From the NCBI RefSeq assembly GCF_002210345.1, contig NZ_MWQI01000008.1, positions 62,001 to 126,000 of the forward strand: a stretch of DNA of 64,000 bases, written 5' to 3'. Both the position numbers and the translations under genes were made by a program. Origin of the DNA: Fibrobacter sp. UWB4. GTDB taxonomy: Bacteria; Fibrobacterota; Fibrobacteria; Fibrobacterales; Fibrobacteraceae. The notes below the pieces were generated by a model. That model did no database searches. It had not been told where the DNA came from and saw only the letters and a list, made by a program, of their open reading frames with translations. Numbering within the stretch: position 1 is the first letter of the stretch; the number at the start of each line of letters is the position of its first letter. Of this stretch, positions 34,396-44,106 are shown in pieces.

Positions 34396-35496
34396 TCAAG
34401 CCCTAGTATTTTTCCCAAAAACCTTTCCAGCCTCTTCTATGTATGCCCTCCCAAAGCGAGAATCTGGCTCCATATAATTTCCCTCCCCCCACTCATTCCA
34501 TGCTTTAACGAAAATCATTTTATCATTATCACAAGCATTTGATTCAACTAGTTTTTTTGTTTTGCAACACAATTCACCCCATAGTATAGGATTATTTTTA
34601 TCAAGAATAAGACCTCGACCATTACTTCTCGGCGAATGATCAAACATAGGGCATATACAAGGCGTTACACCAGACATTTCCTTAAATCTTTTTAATGCAA
34701 AATGAACATAACTCGAATATGTTATCAAATACTGAGGTTTATGCATTAATTGATTAATTTTCTGTTTTAACCATTTAAATGAAAACCTTTTCCCCTCTTC
34801 AAAAGAATCTTTCAAGGCGTCTAAAACAACCCGATCATAGCACATTGGTTTTACAAAATCTAAAGTTTTCTTCGCAAACGTATACGCAAAAAATTCAAAT
34901 CCGTTCAAACCATTTTCTTCAGCAAGAGAATTCCATATTTTTTTAAAATTTTTAAAATCTTTAAAATATTTTGGAGCGAATATTCCAAACACGAGTTTAC
35001 CCTCTGAATTTCGAATATAACGTGAATCCTTAAAAGCTGGCAATAATTCTTTAAAGTGAGCTATATAATCTTCATCCCCCGGATACGTTTGCTCAACAAG
35101 AATTTTATCCGGAGCATCCGCAACCCATGTTTTTTTATACCAACTATGATTAGCCCAACAAAGACAGAATGGAAAATCTGGCTTGCCACTTTCAACAACT
35201 TCACGGAAAACACGATCAAGAAGTCTCTTGCCATTACCAAACCAATAATGCCAATAGCAAAAGCCGTACAATCCTGCTTCACGAGCTAATTCAGCCTGAC
35301 GCTCTCGTGTTTCAGGAACCCGCAAATCATAAAAAGATAATTCCCGAGGAATTCGTGGTTGGTAATGCCCTTTGAAGAGTGGCTTTGCTCGCGCAACATT
35401 AGTCCATTCAGTAAAACCAGGTTCCCACCATTCATCATTTTCTGGAGTAGGATAAAATTGAGGTAGATAAAAAGCTATAACTTTTGAATTTGACAT
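34396..35496 (-). CDS. wbsX: WbsX-like protein (GH99-like domain)
   Basis: A 366-residue protein matching the WbsX family of O-antigen loci: IAFYLPQFYPTPENDEWW, GFTEWTNVARAKPLFKGHYQ, GFCYWHYWFGNGKRLLDR, CWANHSWYKKTW and FVKAWNEWGEGNYMEPD. The fold is that of GH99/GH71-like enzymes and it is annotated variously as glycosyltransferase or hydrolase; its actual reaction is not established. No signal peptide, so it is probably cytoplasmic. Confidence 0.85.
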   Translation of the reverse strand: MSNSKVIAFYLPQFYPTPENDEWWEPGFTEWTNVARAKPLFKGHYQPRIPRELSFYDLRVPETRERQAELAREAGLYGFCYWHYWFGNGKRLLDRVFREVVESGKPDFPFCLCWANHSWYKKTWVADAPDKILVEQTYPGDEDYIAHFKELLPAFKDSRYIRNSEGKLVFGIFAPKYFKDFKNFKKIWNSLAEENGLNGFEFFAYTFAKKTLDFVKPMCYDRVVLDALKDSFEEGKRFSFKWLKQKINQLMHKPQYLITYSSYVHFALKRFKEMSGVTPCICPMFDHSPRSNGRGLILDKNNPILWGELCCKTKKLVESNACDNDKMIFVKAWNEWGEGNYMEPDSRFGRAYIEEAGKVFGKNTRA

Positions 35497-35548
35497 ACTT
35501 AGACCCTATATATCTTTTTGATTATAAAAATGTTAACAGAAAAAAAAA

Positions 35549-36554
35549 TCATTTTACCTTCCAATACCTATATAGCCAAGCCATAAAAACAGTAACAATT
35601 AAAGACACCATCATAAATAGCAACGGATTTTCCACTGTAAACATTTTTTTTACTCAGCAAAATCATAGGTATTCTTTGATAAATGTATAACGGAAACAAA
35701 TTAATTCCTAACCAGCATAAAATACTGTTAGAAATTTTGATTTTCATCGTTATTTGAACAACAATAAAAGCAAATAATACTGATAAAATATTGTACTTTA
35801 GCGATATACAATCTGATTTGAAAGGAAATAACACACAGAAAAATAGAACGAAAGTAAATAAAATACTCCAATAGTGTTTTTTCCATAAGCAAACAATCAT
35901 TTGCTTATTCCTCGAAAATAAAATTCCTGCGGGATAAGATAATATAGTGTTATACCAGCATTCAGCCTTTCCTGAAAATTTTAGAATTGCAGCAACAACA
36001 ATGATTAAAAATAATCCCCAAAAATATTTTTCTTTCCTTATAAACAAATATGTTATTGTATAACAAATTAGAATTACAAAAATATACCAGTTGCTATTTC
36101 CAACACTAACCCATCCAATAAAACTCAATAAGACTTGAGTAGAATTTATGGGGATATCTAATAACAAATCAACTATAATGAAACAAAGAACTGCTATATC
36201 AAAATTTAACAGAGTTGGCAAAATACGATTTCTTGGCATTTTTGCTATGTAAACATCACCCTTGTTTTTGATAGCTTCCATAACTCCATAACCAGAATAA
36301 AAAAGAAACAAAACTACAATAAGCTGACCTAGCTCCCAATTTATGGAAAGAACTGTTGAATCACCGAATGAATTAAATTTATAACCACTTTTTACAACAT
36401 ACTGCAATGAATGTCGTAAAAAAACTAAAAGAATAAACAAACCCTTTATAGAATTTGTCTGCTCTCTTTCAAGAAAATCATCAAAATATCTGTTATTTGC
36501 TATTTTGATCTTGTACAAGCATAAAGCAGCAATCAGTAAAAGAAAGACAATCAT
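35549..36554 (-). pseudogene. Acyltransferase family gene frameshifted at an A8 run near its 3' end
   Basis: A 328-codon frame (36554 to 35568) with ten or so membrane segments and the SIKGLFILLVFLRH pattern. It ends with a non-hydrophobic tail (SGKSVAIYDGVFNCYC) that does not fit the family. At the A8 run 35644-35651 (codons LLSKKN) removal of one A gives MFTVENPLLFMMVSLIVTVF and WLYRYWKVK, a normal last membrane helix, with a stop at 35549-35551. So the present protein has a swapped C-terminus. Probably switchable, decaying, or a sequencing error. Confidence 0.75.
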
Positions 36555-37850
36555 TTACCTATCTCCAAAGAAAAAGTTTTTTATTCTTTCACAAGAATTT
36601 CCATCAAGATACCTTATAAAAAGCTCTTGCAAAAATTTTCTTTTTGGGGCATAAGGGTCTTTTCCTTCGTTTAAATCAGAAATTGCAGAACACAATTCGC
36701 TTAAAGTGTATGTTATATGTCCAGCACAGATACTTTCTATCGGTTCTATAAAGAATCCCCGTGTTGCACGGTACTCCTCAATATCATAGAAATAATAAAT
36801 TATAGGACGATTTGTGTACAAGAAATCATAAACTGTTGTTGTATAATCTGTAATGATGGCATCGGATACTGCAAGCAAAGGATTGAGACTCGTTTTCACC
36901 TTTTTTACTAAATCACTATAATAAAGAATATGCTTTGATTCATCTTTTGAGATAACCTGAGACTTAGCTTGTTGTACAGGATGAACCTTCGCTATGATAA
37001 GAGTATTTGTGTCTTCCAATTTTTTTTCTAAACTAGCCAATTCATCTTTGCCCACATGTCCCCAAATTGAACGCATTTTCGTTTTAGAAGCATCATAAAG
37101 AGCTCTTCCTGGACATTCATAATCTCGATGAGTTGGTACATACGTTATAATTTTTTCAACATTAAAACCGACAATTTCCTTTATTTGTTTTCGTAATTTT
37201 GAATTATCTTTAAAAAAGATATCATTACGAGGAAATCCGAGAGATATAAAACGAGGGTAATAATGGCAATTATCTAATGCGATAAATTTTGAACAAATAT
37301 CAGAAATAGAAAGATGATAATCAAAAAGTCTATACGTTTCCTTCTGTTCTGCAATCATCGTTTTGAAACCACCAAAGTTTATCCATCGATAAAACTCACC
37401 TTTAATAAGCCCCCCAAAATAATTAAGACAAATAATTCTTTGCGACTTCACCCTATACTGAATTCGAATGTAATCGTTATCTGTGAAGATAGTATAACTG
37501 TTATATACTGCATTCCGAACAGAAGATTCGTCATCAATAAAAACAAAATTGACTTTTCTATTAGAATTCTGTTGGATGTACGTCAAATACGACTGTAATC
37601 GCTCTCGGTGATAATAAACAACAAACAGCTCATAATCCTTAAATTTTTCATCATTCAATATACTATTGAATAAACAAAGAACATTTGACGATTCTCCGTT
37701 TAAAATGTCATATCCATCGTACCTACAATTTCCATGAGGATAAAACATAATTGATTTCTTATTTTTCGTCTTTAATTGATTACACATTAAAAAGAGAGCG
37801 TTGCTGCTAACACGAAACAGCTTTCTCATAATTCGAATAAACATTCTCAA
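36555..37850 (-). CDS. CDP-glycerol glycerophosphotransferase (TagB/TagF) family protein
   Basis: A 431-residue enzyme of the group that transfers a polyol phosphate from a CDP donor. Typical segments are YVPTHRDYECPGRALYD, AKVHPVQ, SDAIITDYTTTVYDFLYTNR and YYFYDIEEYRATRGFF; the CDP-binding His lies in AKVHP. In Gram-negative capsule loci such proteins add glycerol phosphate or related non-sugar phosphates. The cytidylyltransferase fusion at 39613 could make its donor. Confidence 0.85.
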   Translation of the reverse strand: MRMFIRIMRKLFRVSSNALFLMCNQLKTKNKKSIMFYPHGNCRYDGYDILNGESSNVLCLFNSILNDEKFKDYELFVVYYHRERLQSYLTYIQQNSNRKVNFVFIDDESSVRNAVYNSYTIFTDNDYIRIQYRVKSQRIICLNYFGGLIKGEFYRWINFGGFKTMIAEQKETYRLFDYHLSISDICSKFIALDNCHYYPRFISLGFPRNDIFFKDNSKLRKQIKEIVGFNVEKIITYVPTHRDYECPGRALYDASKTKMRSIWGHVGKDELASLEKKLEDTNTLIIAKVHPVQQAKSQVISKDESKHILYYSDLVKKVKTSLNPLLAVSDAIITDYTTTVYDFLYTNRPIIYYFYDIEEYRATRGFFIEPIESICAGHITYTLSELCSAISDLNEGKDPYAPKRKFLQELFIRYLDGNSCERIKNFFFGDR

Positions 37851-37900
37851 CCTCTCACTTTAATTTCTACTAATTCAACAAGTTCCAACACAAAAATCCC

Positions 37901-38524
37901 TTAAGAACGACACCTTTTCAGCATACAACCGAATAAGGTAAATGAGCCATCTTCTTTCTTCGTCAAATGAGTTTTCAAATAAGATATCGCATATTTTATT
38001 TTACAATATAAACCATTCTGCCAGATTGATGGTTGCAAATACATTCTAAAAACATAGGAGTAATAATTTGTTGTAGGAAAACTGGTCAAGCCAATAATTT
38101 TATACCCCTGTTTTAAATGATATTTTACAGAGCTTTTTGCGCCAACAGCTGTTGTGCATTCCATATATTTACAACCTGAATTTTGAGCCACACATACCAT
38201 CTCTCGCTGTAATTTAGAGCCAATTCCACAACGTTTAACTTTGGGTGAAATTGACAAATCTTGAATAAAAGCATATTTATCTTGATTTTGGTTTTCTTCC
38301 TTTATAGAAACAACGCCAAACCCAAGAAATGAATCATCTTCCAAATTTATTGCAACAAATATTGCAGAATGTTCAGTGCATTTTTTAAATTCATCAACAG
38401 TCATAGACGAGCATTTGAAATTTAGCCCTTGTTGCAAACGCTCCTCAAAAGCATCATGCATTAAGTTTACAATTTGATCGTAAGTAATATCGGTTTCTTC
38501 ACGTTTTTTTACAACGACGTTCAT
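37901..38524 (-). CDS. GNAT-family N-acetyltransferase
   Basis: A 207-residue acetyl-CoA dependent acyltransferase. Motif A is IQDLSISPKVKRCGIGSKLQ with the (R/Q)xxGxG pyrophosphate loop KRCGIG; AKSSVKYHLKQGYKIIG is the motif B region. Directly abuts the aminotransferase gene (TAGATG), so it probably acetylates the amino group formed there. The C-terminal 50 residues are a basic extension. Confidence 0.85.
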   Translation of the reverse strand: MNVVVKKREETDITYDQIVNLMHDAFEERLQQGLNFKCSSMTVDEFKKCTEHSAIFVAINLEDDSFLGFGVVSIKEENQNQDKYAFIQDLSISPKVKRCGIGSKLQREMVCVAQNSGCKYMECTTAVGAKSSVKYHLKQGYKIIGLTSFPTTNYYSYVFRMYLQPSIWQNGLYCKIKYAISYLKTHLTKKEDGSFTLFGCMLKRCRS

Positions 38525-39598
38525 CTATATTAAACCTTTTTTTTTAAGATCAACAAAAGCATCAATAAGTTTATCATAATCAGATTTTGTAAGGCATCCT
38601 ATATGTCCCACGCGGAAAACAGAATCCTTCATGTCACCGCCGTTCGGACAAATCCACATGCCGTATTCATCTTTGATTTTTAGGAAGATATCGTAAGCGG
38701 ATGCTGTCGTCGGGTGGAGCGGGGTGACAGCATTCGAAAGCGACTCGGAGTAAATTTCAAACGGCAAGCCCTTGATTTTTTTGCGGAAATATTCAGCCAA
38801 ACCAGCAGTCCGCTTAATTTCAGCATTGACGCCCCCATTCGCATCAATTTCTTTCAAACGCACATTGATTTGACGCAAGATGCTGACTGCGGGAGTCCAA
38901 GGAGTCTGTCCGCGTTCCGCATTTTTCAAAGCGATTTTCAAATCAAGATACTGGCAGCAGCATTTAGTACTTTCTATACGGTTCAAAGCCTTTGGCGACA
39001 GAGCCATCACCGAGATGCCCGGCGGGCAGGCTAGAGCCTTCTGGGAACCCGTAATCATCACGTCGGCACCGAGAGCGGTCATATCAAACGGATCTGCCAA
39101 AAAAGTACTGATGCAATCAACAATCTGGAACAGATTGTTCCTCTTGCAGAAGTCGCTAATAAGCTGCATATCGTAGTGAACACCGGTGGAAGTTTCGTGC
39201 TTGTTCACAATAAAAGTTGTATACCCCTTGCCTTCGTAAACGGCAAGATGTTCTGCCTTGAGAGCCTTGCCCGGCTGGAGCTTGATTTCATCGAAAGGAA
39301 TTCCGTGAAGCTCGCAAAGTTCCACAAAACGGTGACCGAAACTGCCCCCGTTCACCACGATAGCCTTGTCCTTCGGAGTGAGCGTGTTCATGATAGCGGT
39401 TTCCATTCCAGCAGATCCCGAACCTGTAATGAACACAACTCGAGAATCCTCGGTCGCATTTGCAAATTTTTTTATCAAGCGTTCGTTCTCAAACATCAAC
39501 TCCGAAAATTCAGCTGTACGGAAATACGGAACCTGCTCCGCACCAATAGCGCGGACAGCATCGCTAGATTGCACCGGACCTACGGTAAAGTTAATCAT
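38525..39598 (-). CDS. Class V PLP-dependent aminotransferase
   Basis: A 357-residue fold type I aminotransferase of the alanine-glyoxylate / 2-aminoethylphosphonate group. The start at 39598 ([12 protein letters not shown]) is chosen because GGAG lies about 10 nt upstream; a longer start at 39616 overlaps the previous gene. Lys187 in [12 protein letters not shown] binds PLP, with Asp161 in [12 protein letters not shown] and the phosphate site SGSAGMETA. The amino acceptor is unknown. Between a cytidylyltransferase fusion and a GNAT, it probably builds an amino-substituted non-sugar component. Confidence 0.88.
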   Translation of the reverse strand: MINFTVGPVQSSDAVRAIGAEQVPYFRTAEFSELMFENERLIKKFANATEDSRVVFITGSGSAGMETAIMNTLTPKDKAIVVNGGSFGHRFVELCELHGIPFDEIKLQPGKALKAEHLAVYEGKGYTTFIVNKHETSTGVHYDMQLISDFCKRNNLFQIVDCISTFLADPFDMTALGADVMITGSQKALACPPGISVMALSPKALNRIESTKCCCQYLDLKIALKNAERGQTPWTPAVSILRQINVRLKEIDANGGVNAEIKRTAGLAEYFRKKIKGLPFEIYSESLSNAVTPLHPTTASAYDIFLKIKDEYGMWICPNGGDMKDSVFRVGHIGCLTKSDYDKLIDAFVDLKKKGLI

Positions 39599-39612
39599 AT
39601 ACGCATCTCCAA

Positions 39613-40959
39613 TCAAATTTTAAAGTAATTTTTGCATTCCCTAAATTGTTGCATGATTTCTGCCATGCAGATACTTTCACGACGGCGTAGCCTTGCCGAC
39701 GAGAATCGCTTGTTGACTATGCAACTCATAAATTCTTGAATCTCGTAGCGCAGTCCGTAACCGTCCCACTTATAAAAGAATTTTTTGTTTTCATTCTGGT
39801 CTTCGTAGCGCAGCTCAAAATAATCAGTCTTCCACCAAGGCGAGGGAACATAGGCATAGCCTTTCGTTCCCGAAATAACCAGGTCACCTTCAGTTTTCAC
39901 ATCCAGACCGACTTTAAAAGAGCTAACAGCGTCAGGATATTTAATAAGTCCCTTCGTATAAACGTCAACGCCATTTTCAATCCGGGGGAAAAATTCAATC
40001 TTTTCGTAATTGACGCCCAAAAGCTTTAAAATAGGCAGCAATGGGTACGAACCCTGTTCGAACATGGCTCCGCCAGCTTGTTCCGAGTCAAATTCGCGGC
40101 CTGACTTATCGAGCAGCTGCGAAAGAGAAGCCTCCACATCAACAACTTTGCCGATGACGCCGGACTTTATCATGACCATTAGATGATTGAACGCTGGGCA
40201 ATGGGCAGTCTTGTTGGCCTCCATCAAGACATCGCCTTGAGTTTCGGCCAATTTATAAAGTTCCTTCGCTTCACTTCCATCAAGAACCATCGGCGTTTCA
40301 CAAAGCACATGCTTTTTGGCAAGTAGCGATTCTTTGATGCAGCGGTAATGAGCCAGATGCGGAGTCGCCACATAAACAGCATCGACAGCGTCGTAGAAGT
40401 CGCTTAGTGAGTCAAACATCTTTATTGAGTTTCCATTTTCATCAATTATGGATGAAGCAGCCTTCGCATCAATATCATAGGCAGCACACACATCCACGCC
40501 ACTCACAACAGACGCTTCTGACGGGAATCTTCTTGCAACGCGACCACAGCCCAAAATTCCAACTTTGACGGTTTCTTGGGAGTTATCTCGCAGCATCGTA
40601 GAGCTTATTCCCTCCGTTCGCGGGAGGTACACCACCTTGCAGAACTCATTCAGGTAATCAAATTTTCCTTCCCAGTCACTGCCAATTGCAAAAATATCAA
40701 CATTATATTTTTGAATGTCATCAATTTTTTGTCCGACATAATCTTCAATAATAACTTTATCCGCAAAACCAGTTGCTTTGACAGCATCCACTCGTTCTAG
40801 CACATTATTGCGAACATTCAACTTACCACGATCTCGGTCAAAATTATCGTTAGTAACTCCGACAATCAAGTAATCGCCCAACGCTTTTGCTCGTTTAAGC
40901 AAATTGATGTGTCCTTGATGCAAAAGGTCGTATGTACCGTATGTGATAACACGAGTCAT
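39613..40959 (-). CDS. Cytidylyltransferase fused to a Gfo/Idh/MocA oxidoreductase
   Basis: A 448-residue fusion from the ATG at 40959 (preceded by GAGTGGA; a GTG four codons upstream is less likely). Residues 1-125 are TagD-like: [15 protein letters not shown] with the HxGH motif and [11 protein letters not shown]. Residues 131-448 are an NAD(P)-dependent Gfo/Idh/MocA domain ([11 protein letters not shown]), where the usual EKP motif reads E221-T222-P223, so the canonical catalytic Lys is missing. Inferred: makes and CDP-activates a small alcohol phosphate, later used by the TagF-like or LicD protein. Confidence 0.88.
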   Translation of the reverse strand: MTRVITYGTYDLLHQGHINLLKRAKALGDYLIVGVTNDNFDRDRGKLNVRNNVLERVDAVKATGFADKVIIEDYVGQKIDDIQKYNVDIFAIGSDWEGKFDYLNEFCKVVYLPRTEGISSTMLRDNSQETVKVGILGCGRVARRFPSEASVVSGVDVCAAYDIDAKAASSIIDENGNSIKMFDSLSDFYDAVDAVYVATPHLAHYRCIKESLLAKKHVLCETPMVLDGSEAKELYKLAETQGDVLMEANKTAHCPAFNHLMVMIKSGVIGKVVDVEASLSQLLDKSGREFDSEQAGGAMFEQGSYPLLPILKLLGVNYEKIEFFPRIENGVDVYTKGLIKYPDAVSSFKVGLDVKTEGDLVISGTKGYAYVPSPWWKTDYFELRYEDQNENKKFFYKWDGYGLRYEIQEFMSCIVNKRFSSARLRRRESICMAEIMQQFRECKNYFKI

Positions 40960-40975
40960 AGAATTGTCCACTCAA

Positions 40976-42007
40976 TTAAAATCCGTTTGTATTTTCTTTT
41001 TCAACAAATGTTCCATAAAACAACAGAACCAATGTCAACAGAATAGAACTTTTGATTTTATAGGCCCAATAGATAAATTTTCCAAACTTACCGATGCAAT
41101 ACACCTTGTTATTCAAAACCGTGTTTGAATAATTAGAATCGTTGAGCATTTGTTTAGATATCTGCACTTTTTTTCTAAAATTCAACCCGTTCTTTCGCGC
41201 AATGTTTCTCACAGCAATCATGTGAAGATAGTCCAGTCGAGAAAGCTCCAGATACTTTTTATACTGGTCATATAAGCCCTTGTCTATAAGCATTTTCTCT
41301 TGAGTTTCATAAAGAAATTCTGCAATATCATATAATTCCAACCGCGGCTTTTTGCTTGACGAATTTTTCACTAATCGACAATGGTAAAAAGGTTTATCAA
41401 CCGTAGCTAATATACTTGTGCTTAACAAAACCGACGAAACAATAAATCGATCTTCCATCGTTCTTACGCATTTTGTGCAATAACGATTCATATTATCAAC
41501 AAGAAGATCTCTTTTAAACAATTTGTCCCAGCGTGCTTGAGATATGCAGTTACTCAAACTTGGGAACACCATGCGATATATTTCCTCCATATCTTTGCCA
41601 GCATACAAGGGTTTTAGCTTTATACTCGAAGTATTTTCGGAAAACCTGTCAAAAATCGTCCTACCGCACATTACAACATCTGCTTCATACTGTTGCTGAG
41701 CCGCCAGCATTTCCTGATACATTTCAGGTTCAATAAAATCGTCGCTATCGACAAATCCAATAAATTCGCCAGTGCTTTCCTTAACCCCTAAAATCCAGGC
41801 AGACATTTGCCCACCATTTTCTTTAGTAAAAACTTTTACCCTTTGATCCGCTGTTTGATATTTTCTACAAATCGTTAAAGAAGAATCCGTCGAACCGTCA
41901 TCCACAAGAATCAATTCAAAATCTTTATAGGTTTGTTTTAAAATAGAATCGATACATTCCGACAGATATCTTTCTGCATTATAAAGAGGAACAATTATAC
42001 TAATCAT
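40976..42007 (-). CDS. Glycosyltransferase family 2
   Basis: A 343-residue GT-A enzyme: MISIIVPLYN (1-10), LVDDGSTD (34-41), metal-binding DSDD at 87-90, and the acceptor-side segment TMEDRFI. A hydrophobic tail SILLTLVLLFYGTFV may sit in the membrane. Paralogous to the next upstream gene (same spacing of all motifs), suggesting duplication. The start overlaps that gene by 4 bp. Confidence 0.88.
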   Translation of the reverse strand: MISIIVPLYNAERYLSECIDSILKQTYKDFELILVDDGSTDSSLTICRKYQTADQRVKVFTKENGGQMSAWILGVKESTGEFIGFVDSDDFIEPEMYQEMLAAQQQYEADVVMCGRTIFDRFSENTSSIKLKPLYAGKDMEEIYRMVFPSLSNCISQARWDKLFKRDLLVDNMNRYCTKCVRTMEDRFIVSSVLLSTSILATVDKPFYHCRLVKNSSSKKPRLELYDIAEFLYETQEKMLIDKGLYDQYKKYLELSRLDYLHMIAVRNIARKNGLNFRKKVQISKQMLNDSNYSNTVLNNKVYCIGKFGKFIYWAYKIKSSILLTLVLLFYGTFVEKENTNGF

Positions 42008-43026
42008 CCAGCAGCCCTCTTTTTCTTCAAATTCAAAAGATGATTCGCGAATAAAAACAAAAAATACATTTTAAAACGAATCATTAACTTATACGCATAA
42101 GCCATTTTCCCATCTTGATGACGAATTAAGGCAGAGGATGTTTTATACGCCTTATCAGCAGTCAGTCGTTTTAGCTGAGATATTTTTTGTCTTAGGCTTA
42201 ATGTTGAATTCGCCACATAGATGGACCAAAGTACACCATAAAAATTACGAAGACCACAAATTTCCCATTCTAATTTTTTTTCAAGATTAAAATCTTTTAT
42301 ACATTGCAAAAGATTAGACAATAAGATTTCATAAGCATTCAAAATATTTTCCCTAAAAACCTTGCTAACACTCTTTTCTCTATTAATGTAATAATATAGG
42401 GGTTTGTCTACATAGCAAAAACGTTCACATTTCAGCAAACATGGAACGAACATATTGACATCGTCAGCACTAAAAATTCTATCGTCTGTATATTTTAAAC
42501 AACTTTGAAGCAATTCCTTCTTAATAAGCTTATTACATCTAGACGGTGAGATATAATCTTTCCCAAGAAGAGGTAAAGTATTTTTTTTTATTATCGCCAA
42601 TTTTTCACTAGTATAAAAACCTTCTTTTATAGGATTTCGATGAAGAATTTTTGAAGTTCCATTTTCATTAACATAATAATGATTGCAAAGAACTATTTCT
42701 GCATCATATTTAAAAGCAGCATTCACCAGTTCTTCGTACATCGTAGGAGCAATACAATCATCGCTATCAACAAAACCGATATAATTTCCATTCGCTTTTT
42801 CTAGTCCCAACTTACACGCAGAGGTTGGTCCACCATTCTGCTTATGAAATACTCTAAAACGCGACTTGCCCTTACAATACTCTTCTACAATTTTTTCACT
42901 ACCATCGTTTGATCCATCGTCTACTACAATAACCTCATAATCTTTGTAAGTTTGGTTGTTAATGCTGTCTAAGCAATTAACAACATAATTTTTTACATTA
43001 TAAACAGGGACAATTATCGAAATCAT
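42004..43026 (-). CDS. Glycosyltransferase family 2
   Basis: A 340-residue GT-A enzyme: MISIIVPVYN, VVDDGSND, DSDD at 87-90 and FSADDVNMFVPCLLKCE as the acceptor-side region. Motif positions coincide with those of the gene at 40976, so the pair probably arose by duplication, though the C-terminal halves differ. Donor and acceptor unknown. Confidence 0.88.
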   Translation of the reverse strand: MISIIVPVYNVKNYVVNCLDSINNQTYKDYEVIVVDDGSNDGSEKIVEEYCKGKSRFRVFHKQNGGPTSACKLGLEKANGNYIGFVDSDDCIAPTMYEELVNAAFKYDAEIVLCNHYYVNENGTSKILHRNPIKEGFYTSEKLAIIKKNTLPLLGKDYISPSRCNKLIKKELLQSCLKYTDDRIFSADDVNMFVPCLLKCERFCYVDKPLYYYINREKSVSKVFRENILNAYEILLSNLLQCIKDFNLEKKLEWEICGLRNFYGVLWSIYVANSTLSLRQKISQLKRLTADKAYKTSSALIRHQDGKMAYAYKLMIRFKMYFLFLFANHLLNLKKKRAAG

Positions 43027-43031
43027 AGACT

Positions 43032-44084
43032 TTACTCCTTCAAATCAGGCATCATGCGTTCAAACATTTCTTTCAAGTTGTACTTCGCGTTCCAACCCAG
43101 CGAATTCATTTTAGCAGAACTCAGCTTAAGCTTTGTTTGTGGCGCATATCCAAATTCATTCCCTTCCGGAATATCAAAGACAACCTTCGACTTTCCATCC
43201 GAAAAATTTTCCGCTACCATGCTTGCCATATCGTAAATAGACCGTGAAGTTTCTTCATTGACTATCGTATACGCGTCGCCGTTTTTCCCGGCTTTCAGCA
43301 GCAAAAAGATAGCCCGAATCACATCCGTTGTATAGCAATAATTGCCGCAAGAGAGACCATTCGTATGTAATACAATATCTTCCCCCTTTATCGCCGATTT
43401 TGCAAATTGTGCAAAGACTCGATTCTCCGTACTTGGCACACCCGCTCCAAAAGTCTGTGCCAAGCGCGCCACCTTCACAGGCAAGCCGTATTCATGTGCA
43501 TAAGAGGCAGCCAAGCATTCGACTAAACGTTTTCCTTCGGAGTAGCAACTGCGAACATTCTGCAAATCAATATATCCAAGGTCGTTTTCGCCGACTCTTT
43601 TTTCTTCAAATACCTGACCAAAAACTTCCATAGAAGAAAGATAAACTATACCTTTTGCATTAGATTTTCGAGCAAATTCAAATACATTCTTTGAACCGGT
43701 ATATATGCTATCAATAACTTCTACGGGATTTGTCATAAAAAATTTAGAAGTCGTTGAATTCGCCGTATGTATAACAAAATCACATTTGACAGTTTCAGGA
43801 ATCGATTTTTCAATATCCTGATATAAGAAACTCACATTCGGAACAAGTCCGTTTGCATCAAGTTCTTCTTGAAAAACAGAATTGACTTTTTCAGGATTTC
43901 TCGCAAGCCCTATGCAAAAAATCTTTTCATCATTTTCTTTATTGTATTCAACGATACCTTTTATTATTATCGAACCAATTAGCCCAGTAGCACCAGTAAC
44001 CATTATGGTTGAACCGGAAAACTGTTTTTCCTTTAAATAAGCCGATATGACACACAAATCTTCCTGAAACGCAACAGATTTCAT
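43032..44084 (-). CDS. NAD-dependent epimerase/dehydratase (SDR)
   Basis: An extended SDR of 350 residues from the ATG at 44084 (GAGGA upstream). NAD site MVTGATGLIGSIIIKG, catalytic Tyr and Lys in CYSEGKRLVE, and YLSSMEVFG as the Ser region. Acts on a nucleotide sugar or related CDP compound; the product cannot be named. Placed between LicD and GT2 genes, it could supply either a sugar donor or the LicD substrate. Confidence 0.85.
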   Translation of the reverse strand: MKSVAFQEDLCVISAYLKEKQFSGSTIMVTGATGLIGSIIIKGIVEYNKENDEKIFCIGLARNPEKVNSVFQEELDANGLVPNVSFLYQDIEKSIPETVKCDFVIHTANSTTSKFFMTNPVEVIDSIYTGSKNVFEFARKSNAKGIVYLSSMEVFGQVFEEKRVGENDLGYIDLQNVRSCYSEGKRLVECLAASYAHEYGLPVKVARLAQTFGAGVPSTENRVFAQFAKSAIKGEDIVLHTNGLSCGNYCYTTDVIRAIFLLLKAGKNGDAYTIVNEETSRSIYDMASMVAENFSDGKSKVVFDIPEGNEFGYAPQTKLKLSSAKMNSLGWNAKYNLKEMFERMMPDLKE

Positions 44085-44106
44085 ATTATTCCTCATATAC
44101 CAATGT

